64,000 nt of DNA from Mesorhizobium sophorae (GCF_002270415.1 NZ_NNRI01000008.1:310001-374000); one strand, 5' to 3'. Numbered from the stretch's first letter, positions 1-8,349 are shown. Program-made: numbers and translations. The notes: generated by a model not told the origin, from the letters alone.

Positions 1-1
1 G

Positions 2-70
2 GCGATTGCGAACCTGGCACGCGCATTCTATCTCTCGTTTGAAACCGGACGACCCTCGGGAGGAGCTTGA
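2..70 (+). CDS. 3' end of an unidentified gene (partial)
   Basis: One reading frame stays open from the left edge to a TGA at 68-70 and encodes about 22 residues ending in GRPSGGA. It could be the tail of a gene lying outside the window. A second frame is also open, to position 98, so the choice is uncertain. The fragment is too short to recognise. Confidence 0.25.
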   Translation, partial: AIANLARAFYLSFETGRPSGGA

Positions 71-98
71 GGACTGGCCGGGAGGAAAAGGTTCCTGA

Positions 99-422
99 AT
101 GTTTCGCTTCCTCTTTCGTCTTGCCGCGATGGTCGCGCTGTCGATTTCCGTCATCATGGCGGTGCTCGACGCGACGCGGACCGTGGCGGCTTCGGCGCTG
201 GTGCTGACCCCGCTCAACGCCAGTTGGCTGGCGGTCTCGCCTGACTCGCGGGCAGCCTTCGAAACCTTGGTGCGAACCAAGGCCGGTCCGCTGCTGTGGG
301 ACGTCGCCATCGCCTGGGTGCTCAACCAGCCCGGCTTCGCCGTGTTCGCGGTGCTGGCCCTCCTGCTCTATGCGATCGGCTACAGGCGGCAACGACGCCC
401 TGGACAGTTCGCCGCCACCTAG
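99..422 (+). CDS. Small membrane protein of unknown function
   Basis: This encodes a 107-residue protein I do not recognise. It has one hydrophobic segment at about residues 5-30 and a second at about 75-95, followed by a basic tail (GYRRQRRPG). That predicts two membrane spans with a 45-residue loop between them. A GGGAGG ribosome-binding sequence lies about a dozen bases before the ATG. It is followed directly by a rhizobial intergenic repeat and then msrA. Nothing in the sequence suggests a specific role. Confidence 0.6.
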   Translation: MFRFLFRLAAMVALSISVIMAVLDATRTVAASALVLTPLNASWLAVSPDSRAAFETLVRTKAGPLLWDVAIAWVLNQPGFAVFAVLALLLYAIGYRRQRRPGQFAAT

Positions 423-534
423 AGCAATTCCAGGAAAAGTGTGAAACGGTTTTCCGTCCGGATTTGCGTCAAAACAAAGAGATAGAGGGGCGGACCCAAA
501 AGCGGGCACCGGTTTTTGGGAAAACCCGATGCTC
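421..534. repeat. Rhizobial mosaic intergenic palindrome
   Basis: The stretch begins just before the stop codon of the upstream gene. Its first half (AGAGCAATTCC, GGTTTTCCGTCCGGA, TTGCGTCAAAACAAAG) matches, in the opposite orientation, the element at 58478-58562. Its second half (GCACCGGTTTTTGGGAAAA ending GATGCTC) resembles the element at 27857-27905. It therefore looks like a mosaic of two palindromic modules of the kind scattered through Rhizobiales genomes. It may form RNA hairpins at the end of the upstream transcript. Confidence 0.65.
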
Positions 535-577
535 GAACGATAGACCACTTCTTGTGTCCCACCATCGGAGACCGCGC

Positions 578-1240
578 ATGTTCTTTCTCAGCGACATGCT
601 GAACAAGAAGCTCAATCTGCCGAAGCCGTCCGAGGCGTTGCCGGGCCGCACCCGGGCGATCCCGACGACTTCCAAGCATCAGGTCCTGAAAAAGCCACTC
701 AAGGGTCCCTATCCAGAAGGCTTCGAGACGGCGCTGTTCGGGCTCGGCTGTTTCTGGGGCGCGGAGCGGCTGTTCTGGCAGCTCGAAGGCGTCTGGGTCA
801 CTGCGGTCGGCTATGCCGGCGGCATCACGCCCAATCCGACCCATCAGGAAACCTGCACCGGCCTTACCGGCCATGCCGAAGTGGTTCTGGTCGTCCATGA
901 CCCCAAAATCGTCTCCTATGCCGCGCTTCTGAAGCTGTTCTGGGAAAGCCACGACCCGACGCAAGGCATGCGCCAGGGCAATGATGTCGGCACCACCTAC
1001 CGCTCCGCGATCTACACATTCGGGGATGCGCAATTGCGGGCCGCGAGCGCCTCGCACGATGCCTATGAAACCGCTTTGCGCGTGGCCGGCCAAGGCAGAA
1101 TCACCACAGAGATCGCGCCGGCGCCTGAATTCTACTTCGCCGAAGGCGACCACCAGCAATATCTCGCGAAGAACCCCTACGGCACTTGCAACCTCAAGGG
1201 CACCGGCATCCCTTGCATCCCGGCTGCCATCTCCGCCTGA
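578..1240 (+). CDS. msrA: Peptide-methionine (S)-S-oxide reductase MsrA
   Basis: This encodes a 220-residue cytoplasmic enzyme that reduces methionine-S-sulfoxide in oxidised proteins back to methionine. The catalytic motif GCFWG is present with the nucleophile at Cys58. Cys204 and Cys213 near the C-terminus are in the usual place for the recycling cysteines, so it should use thioredoxin. The 45-residue N-terminal extension is typical of the long MsrA form. I chose the ATG at 578 because the frame upstream runs through the intergenic repeat. The gene stands alone between a repeat and the nucleoside binding-protein gene. Confidence 0.93.
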   Translation: MFFLSDMLNKKLNLPKPSEALPGRTRAIPTTSKHQVLKKPLKGPYPEGFETALFGLGCFWGAERLFWQLEGVWVTAVGYAGGITPNPTHQETCTGLTGHAEVVLVVHDPKIVSYAALLKLFWESHDPTQGMRQGNDVGTTYRSAIYTFGDAQLRAASASHDAYETALRVAGQGRITTEIAPAPEFYFAEGDHQQYLAKNPYGTCNLKGTGIPCIPAAISA

Positions 1241-1260
1241 CGCCTTTGGCGAAAGGATCG

Positions 1261-1323
1261 AGCCGCAGTGCGGCTTGCCCGCGCCATGCTTTTCCAAAAG
1301 GTCAAAATTCCGCGTGAATTTTG
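1261..1323. other. Two short hairpins downstream of msrA
   Basis: AGCCGC-AGT-GCGGCT at 1261-1275 and CAAAATTC-CGCGT-GAATTTTG at 1303-1323 are perfect inverted repeats in the msrA/bmp spacer. The second is followed by a short T-rich stretch, so it could end msrA transcription. They could equally be a fragment of an intergenic repeat. Confidence 0.4.
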
Positions 1324-1452
1324 TTTCGGGCCGTGCCAGATTGCCGCCGAGCGGGAGGGGAATACACTCCTGGCTGATGTCGTATGCCTGCCGAAGAACC
1401 GGGCCGGCATGCGGCGCGTAACGGAAAAAATAACCGACAGGGTGTGGATCAC

Positions 1453-2442
1453 ATGAAACGTATCGTTCTCGGCCTCCTGGCCGCAACCGCAATGGTTCTT
1501 CCGGCTTTCGCCGCGGATGTCCAGCCGGCCATCCTCTATGATCTCGGCGGCAAGTTCGACAAATCCTTCAACGAGGCTGCCTTTCATGGCGCCGAGAAAT
1601 TCAAGACCGAGACCGGCGTCGCCTATGTCGAGTTCGAAGTGTCCAACGCCTCGCAGCGCGAGCAGGCGCTGCGCCGCTTCGCCGAGGACGGCCGCAACCC
1701 CATCGTCATGGCCGGCTTTGCCTGGGAGGATGCGCTGAAGAAGGTCGCGGCCGAATATCCTGACCTCAACTTCGCCATCATCGACGATGCCGTCGATCTG
1801 CCCAATGTCCGCTCGCTGGTATTCAAGGAGAATGAGGGCTCTTACCTCGTCGGCATCATGGCGGCGATGGCTTCGAAGTCTAAGAAGGTCTCGTTCATCG
1901 GCGGCATGGACATTCCGCTGATCCGCAAGTTCGAATGCGGCTATGTCGGCGGCGCCAAGTCGGCAGGCGCGACGGACGTCATCCAGAACATGACCGGCGA
2001 CACGCCGGCTGCCTGGAACGACCCGGCCAAGGGCGGCGAGATCGCCAAGACGCAGATCGACCAGGGCTCCGATGTGGTCTACGCCGCGGCTGGAGGCACC
2101 GGCGTCGGCGTGCTCCAGGCTGCGGCGGATGCCGGCAAACTCGGCATCGGCGTCGATTCCAACCAGAACGGCCTGCAGCCCGGTAAGGTGCTGACCTCGA
2201 TGCTCAAGCGCGTCGACGTTGCCGTCTACACCGCCTTCCTGGACGGCAAGAACGGCACCTTCAAGGGTGGCGTCGAGAATCTCGGCCTCAAGGAAGGCGG
2301 CGTCGACTACGCCATGGACGACAACAACAAGGCGCTGGTGACCGACGAGATGAAGGCGGCGGTCGAAAAGGCCAAGGCCGACATCATCGCCGGCAAGCTC
2401 GAAGTGCACGACTACACCGCCGACAACGCCTGCCCGTATTGA
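1453..2442 (+). CDS. BMP-family nucleoside-binding protein of an ABC transporter
   Basis: This encodes a 329-residue periplasmic substrate-binding protein of the basic-membrane-protein (PnrA-like) family, which binds purine or other nucleosides. Residues 1-20 form a signal peptide cut near AFAAD. The mature part shows the BMP landmarks YDLGGKFDKSFN and, later, VDSNQNGLQPGKVLTSMLKR. There is no lipobox cysteine, so the protein should be soluble in the periplasm and not lipid-anchored. The start at 1453 puts the signal peptide at the N-terminus. The ATPase and permeases of the transporter begin 950 bases downstream, beyond two genes on the other strand, so this gene probably has its own promoter and ends at the strong terminator just after it. 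Confidence 0.9.
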   Translation: MKRIVLGLLAATAMVLPAFAADVQPAILYDLGGKFDKSFNEAAFHGAEKFKTETGVAYVEFEVSNASQREQALRRFAEDGRNPIVMAGFAWEDALKKVAAEYPDLNFAIIDDAVDLPNVRSLVFKENEGSYLVGIMAAMASKSKKVSFIGGMDIPLIRKFECGYVGGAKSAGATDVIQNMTGDTPAAWNDPAKGGEIAKTQIDQGSDVVYAAAGGTGVGVLQAAADAGKLGIGVDSNQNGLQPGKVLTSMLKRVDVAVYTAFLDGKNGTFKGGVENLGLKEGGVDYAMDDNNKALVTDEMKAAVEKAKADIIAGKLEVHDYTADNACPY

Positions 2443-2470
2443 TCGGCACGGACGTACAGCCATTATCTGC

Positions 2471-2501
2471 AAACCGCCGGGCGCAAGCCCGGCGGTTTTG
2501 C
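2471..2501. terminator. Strong intrinsic terminator after the BMP gene
   Basis: A 12-base perfect stem (AAACCGCCGGGC / GCCCGGCGGTTT) closes on a GCAA tetraloop and is followed by T-rich sequence. The A-run on the other side makes it bidirectional. It also serves the convergent anti-sigma-like gene, which ends at 2507. Confidence 0.85.
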
Positions 2502-2506
2502 GTTGG

Positions 2507-2905
2507 CTATAGCTTGCCCGCCAGATAACCCAGCGCGAAGACCACGATCAGCCCGACGGCAACGGCAAATCCGCGACGGCCGCCAAGCGCGTGCAGGCCG
2601 AAGCCGTGCGGCGCCTGCGACAGGCTTCGGATCACCGTCGGTGATTTGGCATCGCTGCCGCCCAGACCGAAGGTGCGCATCTGCGGCAGGTCGGCAATGC
2701 GCTGCGTGATCTCCGTCCAACGCTCTTCGCCATCAGCCGGTTTGGCGCGGTCGAAGAGGTGCATTCGTTCGGCAAGTTGCACGACCGCGTCCCGGAAGGC
2801 AGCGTCGATCTCGAGGTCGCGCTCGGCCCGTTCGCGTTCCGCATCGTTCATCAGGCCGAGCACATAGTCGCCGGCCCGCGCGACGCGATCGCTTTCACTG
2901 GCCAT
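2507..2905 (-). CDS. Anti-sigma-factor-like membrane protein lacking a periplasmic domain
   Basis: This encodes a 132-residue protein. The N-terminal 50 residues (DYVLGLMNDAERERAERD) resemble the cytoplasmic sigma-binding domain of RskA/ChrR-type anti-sigma factors. One membrane span follows at about residues 110-129, and the protein ends there with LAGKL. Typical RskA proteins are about 230 residues long and carry a periplasmic domain, which is missing here. No ECF sigma factor gene is adjacent. It lies 22 bases downstream of slyX and is probably co-transcribed with it. The anti-sigma role is inferred from the N-terminal resemblance and is not certain. Confidence 0.6.
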   Translation of the reverse strand: MASESDRVARAGDYVLGLMNDAERERAERDLEIDAAFRDAVVQLAERMHLFDRAKPADGEERWTEITQRIADLPQMRTFGLGGSDAKSPTVIRSLSQAPHGFGLHALGGRRGFAVAVGLIVVFALGYLAGKL

Positions 2906-2927
2906 GACTTTCCCCTCCCCTTCTTCC

Positions 2928-3137
2928 TCACCAGTGCGGCGGCTTGGTTATGGGCACGTCCGGCGCCGCCTGCTCCTCCAGCGCCAAGAAGCGGTCCGTC
3001 AGCGCATCGAGCTTGCGCTGCATGCGCTCGATCACCTTCCACTGCTCGGCGATCTGGCCGGACAGTTCTTCGATGGTCTTCTCCTGTTCGGCGGAGCGGA
3101 TCTCCAGCGTCGTCAGCCGGTCGGCGGGCATGATCAT
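2928..3137 (-). CDS. slyX: SlyX family coiled-coil protein
   Basis: This encodes a 69-residue protein that is almost entirely a coiled coil (heptads through IRSAEQEKTIEELSGQIAEQ) and ends in the family's typical PPHW. SlyX is a widespread small protein of unknown biochemical role. The start could be the ATG at 3137 or the one two codons later. With the downstream anti-sigma-like gene it forms a two-gene unit transcribed against the flanking nucleoside transporter genes. Confidence 0.8.
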   Translation of the reverse strand: MIMPADRLTTLEIRSAEQEKTIEELSGQIAEQWKVIERMQRKLDALTDRFLALEEQAAPDVPITKPPHW

Positions 3138-3151
3138 TCAAAGTCCCCAGT

Positions 3152-3226
3152 CTGGCAGCATAATGCGTCGCAGCGTAATGTCTCGCTACGCAGTGCCTTG
3201 CATCGCAATGCCTTGTGCCGCGATGC
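3152..3226. repeat. 15-bp tandem repeat, five degenerate copies
   Basis: Five consecutive 15-base units begin at 3152, 3167, 3182, 3197 and 3212. They approximate CTCGCANCGCAATGC; two examples are CTTGCATCGCAATGC and CTTGTGCCGCGATGC. The array lies in the spacer between slyX and the ABC ATPase gene, upstream of both, so it could affect either promoter. It is not part of a convincing gene. Confidence 0.7.
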
Positions 3227-3395
3227 GAATTTCGGCTTTGCCATATTAGCGAATGTGAAGGCCCCGGCCACGTTGGAAATTGACAAGCGCACCGGGATTT
3301 GTCGAGAGTGACCAATGCTCCGCCAATTGGCACGGGCGGAGTGTCATGCTAGGCGTTTTGACCAAGCGATAAAAAATAAGAGTGGGACAGGCTGC

Positions 3396-4928
3396 ATGGC
3401 GCAAGCCGCAATCGAGTTGATCGGCATCAACAAGAGTTTTGGCGCCGTGCGCGCCAACCGAGACATCAATCTGGAGATCGCGCGCGGTACCATCCATGGC
3501 ATTGTCGGCGAGAACGGCGCCGGCAAGTCGACGCTGATGTCGATCCTCTATGGGTTCTACCAGGCCGACAGCGGCGAGATCCGCGTCGGCGGCCAGCCGG
3601 CCTCGATCAAGACACCCAATGACGCCATCGCCCTCGGCATCGGCATGGTGCATCAGCATTTCATGCTGGTCGACAATTTCTCGGTGCTGGAAAACATCAT
3701 TCTGGGCGCCGAGAGCGACGCGCTGCTGAAGCGGAGCATCGCCAAGGCGCGCTCCGAACTCGACCGTCTCGAACGCGAATACGGGCTGGAGGTCGATCCC
3801 GATGCGATCATCGAGGAACTGCCTGTCGGCCTGCAGCAGCGTGTGGAGATCCTGAAGGCGCTCTATCGCGGCGCCGAGATCCTGATCCTCGACGAGCCAA
3901 CGGGCGTGCTGACCCCGGCCGAGGCCGACCATCTGTTCCGCATCCTCGGGCAGCTGAAGGAACAGGGCAAGACGGTGGTGCTGATCACCCACAAATTGCG
4001 CGAGATCATGGCCATCACCGACACGGTGTCGGTCATGCGCCAGGGCACGATGGTGGCGACGCGCGAGACCAAGAAGACCACCGTCGAGGAACTGGCTGAA
4101 TTGATGGTCGGGCGGCGCGTGCTGCTCAGGGTCGAGAAGGGCGAGGCGGATGCCGGCGCCGTCAAGCTCGCGGTCAAGAACCTGACGGTGAAGGATACAC
4201 GCGGCGTCACCATGGTCGACGACATCTCCTTCGACATTCGCGCCGGCGAGATCGTCGGCATCGCCGGCGTCGCCGGCAACGGGCAATCCGAGCTGCTCGA
4301 GGCGATTTCCGGCATCCGGCACGCCGTTTCCGGCTCGGTCATGCTCGACGGCAAGCCGATCGACCTGACGGGTGCCGCCGATCCGGGCGAATTGCGCGAC
4401 CGCGGCCTCGCCCATGTGCCGGAGGACCGCCATCACGTCGGGCTGGTGCTGGCATTCGAGGAGAACGAGAATTCCATCCTCGGCTATCACGACGACCCTC
4501 GCTATTTGAAAGGGCCGTTCCTCAACATCGACGCCATCCGCAACGATGCCAAGGACAAGATCGCCAAATACGACATCCGTCCGGCCGACTGCCGGCTGAA
4601 GACCGCCAACTTCTCCGGCGGCAACCAGCAGAAGATCGTGCTGGCGCGGGAAATGGAACAGGACCCGGGTGTTCTCATCGTCGGCCAGCCGACACGCGGC
4701 GTCGATGTCGGCGCCATCGAATTCATCCACAAGCGCCTGATCGCCATGCGCGACCAGGGCAAGGCGGTGCTGGTGGTGTCGGTCGAGCTGGACGAGATCC
4801 GTTCGCTTTCCGACCGCATCCTGGTGATGTTTGCCGGCCGCATCGTCGGCGAGCGCGGCCCGGAAGCGACCGAGGGCGAACTCGGCCTGCTGATGGCTGG
4901 TGTCGAGCATCAGGAGGCCGCCCAATGA
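3396..4928 (+). CDS. Nucleoside ABC transporter ATP-binding protein (double nucleotide-binding domain)
   Basis: This encodes a 510-residue fused ATPase with two ABC domains, as in RbsA/NupA-type importers. Domain 1 has Walker A GENGAGKST at 38-46 and Walker B ILILDEPTGVL. Domain 2 has a degenerate Walker A (GVAGNGQSE), an intact signature (FSGGNQQKIVLARE) and an altered Walker B (VLIVGQPTRGVD), so only the first site looks fully catalytic. That asymmetry is usual for the group. The ATG at 3396 gives the family's N-terminus. The gene overlaps the next one by four bases (ATGA), so it is translationally coupled to the first permease. Confidence 0.92.
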   Translation: MAQAAIELIGINKSFGAVRANRDINLEIARGTIHGIVGENGAGKSTLMSILYGFYQADSGEIRVGGQPASIKTPNDAIALGIGMVHQHFMLVDNFSVLENIILGAESDALLKRSIAKARSELDRLEREYGLEVDPDAIIEELPVGLQQRVEILKALYRGAEILILDEPTGVLTPAEADHLFRILGQLKEQGKTVVLITHKLREIMAITDTVSVMRQGTMVATRETKKTTVEELAELMVGRRVLLRVEKGEADAGAVKLAVKNLTVKDTRGVTMVDDISFDIRAGEIVGIAGVAGNGQSELLEAISGIRHAVSGSVMLDGKPIDLTGAADPGELRDRGLAHVPEDRHHVGLVLAFEENENSILGYHDDPRYLKGPFLNIDAIRNDAKDKIAKYDIRPADCRLKTANFSGGNQQKIVLAREMEQDPGVLIVGQPTRGVDVGAIEFIHKRLIAMRDQGKAVLVVSVELDEIRSLSDRILVMFAGRIVGERGPEATEGELGLLMAGVEHQEAAQ

Positions 4929-6064
4929 GCACGCCTTACGCCAAATTGCCGGCCTGGGCCGACTACGGCCTGATCCCGCTGATCAACCTGTTCGTTGCCT
5001 TCGTCGTCGCCGGTTTCGTCGTGCTTCTGGTCGGCGAGAACCCGTTGCGCGCCGCCGTTATCCTGGTCGAGGGTGCCTTCGGCAAGGGCACAGGCATTGC
5101 CTTCACCCTCTTCTATGCCACCACCTTCATATTTACCGGGCTTTCGGTGGCGGTGGCGGCGCATTGCGGCCTGTTCAACATCGGCACCGAGGGGCAGGCC
5201 TACATCGCCGGCCTCGGTATCGCCGTGGTCTGTCTTTCCTTCGACAGCGTGCTGCCATGGTGGCTGACATTTCCGCTGGCCATCGTCGCTTCGTCGGTCG
5301 TGGGCGCGTTGTGGGCGCTTATCCCCGCCTACCTGCAGGCCAAGCGCGGCTCGCACATCGTCATCACCACCATCATGTTCAACTTCATCGCCGCTTCGAT
5401 CATGGTTTACCTGCTGGTCGGCCCCTTGAAGCCGGCAGGGTCGCAAGCGCCGCAGACCCGCAACTTCCTCGCCGGCGCGGAATTGCCGAAGCTCAACTGG
5501 ATCATCGAACTGTTCGGCGCCAAGATCCGCTCGGCGCCGCTCAATGTTTGCTTCCTGCTGGCGCTGGTCATGGCCTTCCTGGTCTGGCTGCTGATCTGGC
5601 GCACCAAGCTCGGCTACGAGATGCGCACCTACGGTCACAGCCCGAAGGCGGCGCGCTATGCCGGAATTTCGGAAACCCGCATCATCATCACCGCCATGAT
5701 GATCTCCGGCGCGCTGGCCGGCATGATGGCGCTTAACCCCGTGATGGGCGACCAGCACAATGTCGCGATCGACTTTGTCAGTGGTGCCGGTTTCGTCGGC
5801 ATCGCCGTGGCGCTGATGGGCCGCCTGCACCCGGTCGGCATCGTGCTGGCGGCGATCCTGTTCGGCATGCTCTACCAGGGCGGCGCCGAGCTTGCCTTCG
5901 AAATGCCGGCGATCAGCCGCGACATGATCGTCATCATCCAGGGTCTGGTCATCCTGTTCGCCGGTGCGCTCGAGCACATGTTCAGGCCTTACATCCAGGC
6001 GCTGTTCGCCTCGTTCAGTCCGCGATCGGTCGGCATGGAAGCGGTCAAGGGGAAGGGTGCCTGA
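4925..6064 (+). CDS. Nucleoside ABC transporter permease, subunit 1
   Basis: This encodes a 379-residue inner-membrane protein with about nine to ten hydrophobic segments. It belongs to the BPD_transp_2 family of sugar and nucleoside importer permeases. The conserved stretch FNIGTEGQAYIAGL and the cytoplasmic coupling loop (YEMRTYGHSPKAARYAGI) are visible. It starts inside the end of the ATPase gene and is followed one base later by the second permease, so the three are one operon. The pair would form a heterodimeric channel for nucleosides delivered by the BMP protein. Confidence 0.92.
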   Translation: MSTPYAKLPAWADYGLIPLINLFVAFVVAGFVVLLVGENPLRAAVILVEGAFGKGTGIAFTLFYATTFIFTGLSVAVAAHCGLFNIGTEGQAYIAGLGIAVVCLSFDSVLPWWLTFPLAIVASSVVGALWALIPAYLQAKRGSHIVITTIMFNFIAASIMVYLLVGPLKPAGSQAPQTRNFLAGAELPKLNWIIELFGAKIRSAPLNVCFLLALVMAFLVWLLIWRTKLGYEMRTYGHSPKAARYAGISETRIIITAMMISGALAGMMALNPVMGDQHNVAIDFVSGAGFVGIAVALMGRLHPVGIVLAAILFGMLYQGGAELAFEMPAISRDMIVIIQGLVILFAGALEHMFRPYIQALFASFSPRSVGMEAVKGKGA

Positions 6065-6065
6065 G

Positions 6066-7037
6066 ATGGATGTGTTCAACGCAATCGTCCAGACATTGGA
6101 CTCGACCATCCGCCTCTCAGTGCCGCTGCTGCTCGCTTGCCTTGCCGGGCTCTATTCGGAACGCGCCGGCATCTTCGACATCGGCCTCGAAGGCAAGATG
6201 CTGGTCGGGGCCTTCGCCGGTGCCGCGGCCGCTTCCGTGTTCCATTCGGCCTTTCTCGGCCTCGGCATGGCCATCCTGATCTCCGTCGCCTTTGCCATGG
6301 TCCACGGCTTTGCCTCGATCACCCACCGCGGCAACCAGATCGTCTCTGGCGTGGCGATCAATTTCATCGCCGCCGGATCGACCATCATCCTCGGCCAGGC
6401 GTGGTTCCAGCAAGGCGGGCGCACGCCGGCGCTGCAACCGGGCGAGCGCTTCGAGGCCATCACCTGGCCGGGTGCCGACGCCATCCACGACGTGCCGATC
6501 ATCGGACCGATCTATGCCGAGCTTCTGTCGGGCCACTCGATCCTGGTCTATCTCGCGTTCCTGATGGTGCCGTTCACCTGGTGGGTGCTGTTTCGCACCC
6601 GCTTCGGCCTCAGGCTGCGCGCCGTCGGCGAGAACCCGGCCGCAGTCGACACCGCCGGCATCTCGGTCGCCTGGCTACGCTACCGGGCGCTGATCTGCAC
6701 CGGCGTGCTGACCGGCATCGCCGGTGCCTATCTGTCGATGGTCCAGAATGGCGGCTTCGTGAAGGACATGACCGCCGGCAAGGGCTACATCGCGCTGGCC
6801 GCGCTCATCTTCGCCAAATGGAAGCCGGTCAATGCCATGTTCGCCTGCCTCTTGTTCGGCTTCCTCGACGCGGCGGCGATCCGCCTGCAAGGCTCGCCGC
6901 TGCCCATCATCGGCAAGGTGCCGGTGCAGTTCATGCAGGCGCTGCCCTATATCCTCACCGTCATCCTGCTCGCCGGTTTCATCGGCAAGGCGATCCCGCC
7001 GCGCGCCGGCGGCGTGCCTTACGTCAAGGAGCGCTGA
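6066..7037 (+). CDS. Nucleoside ABC transporter permease, subunit 2
   Basis: This encodes a 323-residue inner-membrane protein of the same BPD_transp_2 family as the preceding gene. It shows the landmarks FDIGLEGKMLVGAF and the coupling-loop motif LRLRAVGENPAAVDTAGI. The ATG at 6066 follows the upstream stop codon by one base. A hairpin terminator lies directly downstream, at the junction with cdd, so it may reduce read-through into the salvage enzymes. Confidence 0.92.
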   Translation: MDVFNAIVQTLDSTIRLSVPLLLACLAGLYSERAGIFDIGLEGKMLVGAFAGAAAASVFHSAFLGLGMAILISVAFAMVHGFASITHRGNQIVSGVAINFIAAGSTIILGQAWFQQGGRTPALQPGERFEAITWPGADAIHDVPIIGPIYAELLSGHSILVYLAFLMVPFTWWVLFRTRFGLRLRAVGENPAAVDTAGISVAWLRYRALICTGVLTGIAGAYLSMVQNGGFVKDMTAGKGYIALAALIFAKWKPVNAMFACLLFGFLDAAAIRLQGSPLPIIGKVPVQFMQALPYILTVILLAGFIGKAIPPRAGGVPYVKER

Positions 7038-7050
7038 GGTCGAAGCGCTG

Positions 7051-7072
7051 CCCGGCGCAGGCGCCGGGTTTT
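7051..7072 (+). terminator. Intrinsic terminator or attenuator between permease and cdd
   Basis: The perfect stem CCCGGCG-CAGG-CGCCGGG is followed by TTTT. It stands 13 bases after the permease stop and 29 bases before the cdd start. Because all flanking genes run the same way, it may act as a partial terminator that lowers expression of cdd-punA-deoA relative to the transporter. Confidence 0.7.
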
Positions 7073-7100
7073 GGACACGATCGTCGGAGAGAACAAACCA

Positions 7101-7493
7101 ATGTCGCATGATCTGTTCGAAGCGGCCAAAGCTGCCATGGCCAAGGCCTATGCGCCCTATTCGAAGTTCCCGGTCGGCGCCGCCTTGCGCACCGAGGACG
7201 GGCGCGTCTTTGCCGGCGCCAACATCGAAATTGCCTCCTATCCGGAAGGCTGGTGCGCCGAGACCACCGCGCTTGGCCACTACATCATGGGTGGCGGCGG
7301 CAAGATCATGGAAATCGCCGTCCTTGCCGAACGCATGGCGAAATGCTCGCCTTGCGGCGGCTGCCGGCAGCGGCTGGCCGAATTTTGCCGGCCGGAAACA
7401 AAACTCTATCTCTGCGACAATGCCGGCGTGGCCGAGACCGTGACCATGGGCGACATGCTGCCCTACGGTTTCCGCGGCGACATTTTGAAATGA
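7101..7493 (+). CDS. cdd: Cytidine deaminase
   Basis: This encodes a 130-residue homotetrameric-type cytidine deaminase, converting cytidine and deoxycytidine to uridine and deoxyuridine. The zinc-site cysteines are Cys52 (WCAET, with catalytic Glu54), Cys85 and Cys88 (PCGGCRQ). Substrate-binding residues appear in FPVGAAL and GANIE. An in-frame TTG lies 30 bases upstream, but the ATG at 7101 fits the family length and follows a GGAGAG sequence. Within this operon it prepares imported pyrimidine nucleosides for phosphorolysis. Confidence 0.95.
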   Translation: MSHDLFEAAKAAMAKAYAPYSKFPVGAALRTEDGRVFAGANIEIASYPEGWCAETTALGHYIMGGGGKIMEIAVLAERMAKCSPCGGCRQRLAEFCRPETKLYLCDNAGVAETVTMGDMLPYGFRGDILK

Positions 7494-7539
7494 AGACCTG
7501 TTTGAACGAAGAACCGGCGGAAATGAAGAGTTGGCTGTG

Positions 7540-8349
7540 ATGAAGGAAAAGGCGCTCGACCATCTCGTCGAAAGGCTGGACGGCTTGGCGCCGTCGACCG
7601 CACTGGTGCTGGGTTCAGGCCTGGGCGGGCTGGTCGACAAGATCGAGGATCCGATCCGCATTTCTTACGCCGACCTGCCGGGCTTTCCCAGAAGTGGCGT
7701 CTCCGGCCATGCTGGCCAAGTGGTGGCGGGGCTGTTTGCCGGCGTGCCGGTGCTGATGCTGTCCGGCCGCGCCCATTACTACGAGCACGGCAACGCGGCC
7801 GCGATGCGGCCCGCGCTGGAAGTGCTTGCAGGTATCGGCATCACCAAGCTGATCCTCACCAATGCTGCCGGTTCGGTCGATCCGGACATGCCGCCCGGCT
7901 CGGTGATGCTGATATCGGACCACATCAATTTCTCGGGCACCAATCCGCTGATCGGCGAGCCCAGCGACAGCCGCTTTGTCGGCCTGACCGAAGCCTATGA
8001 TGCCGGCATCCGCAAGGCGATCGAACGGGGGGCGAAGGCAACCGGCACAGCACTTCACAAGGGCGTCTACATGTGGTTCTCGGGCCCATGCTTCGAAACG
8101 CCCGCCGAAATCCGCATGGCGCGCATCATGGGCGCCAATGCGGTCGGCATGTCGACCGTGCCGGAGGTCATTCTTGCCCGCTTCCTTGGACTTCGGGTCG
8201 CCGCCTGCTCGGTCATCACCAATTTGGCGGCGGGCATGACCGGGGCCGAGCTCTCGCACCAGGAGACCAAGGACATGGCGCCGATCGGCGGCGCGCGGCT
8301 GGCAACGATCCTGCAGCGCGTGTTCCGCGACGGACTGCTGGAGAGCTGA
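7540..8349 (+). CDS. punA: Purine nucleoside phosphorylase
   Basis: This encodes a 269-residue trimeric-type purine nucleoside phosphorylase, cleaving inosine/guanosine-type nucleosides with phosphate to base and (deoxy)ribose-1-phosphate. Landmarks are LGSGLGGL (phosphate loop), GRAHYYEHG, LTNAAGS, GPCFETPAE and the base-binding region ITNLAAGM. I chose the ATG at 7540; a TTG nine bases earlier is an alternative. The stop overlaps the deoA start by one base (TGATG), indicating translational coupling. Confidence 0.93.
   Translation: MKEKALDHLVERLDGLAPSTALVLGSGLGGLVDKIEDPIRISYADLPGFPRSGVSGHAGQVVAGLFAGVPVLMLSGRAHYYEHGNAAAMRPALEVLAGIGITKLILTNAAGSVDPDMPPGSVMLISDHINFSGTNPLIGEPSDSRFVGLTEAYDAGIRKAIERGAKATGTALHKGVYMWFSGPCFETPAEIRMARIMGANAVGMSTVPEVILARFLGLRVAACSVITNLAAGMTGAELSHQETKDMAPIGGARLATILQRVFRDGLLES

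Noticed and set aside
3246..4925. Long minus-strand frame opposite the ABC ATPase gene (about 560 codons)
   Set aside because: The plus strand encodes a clear ATPase with all motifs; the antisense product has the His/Asp/Arg-rich composition of a shadow frame.
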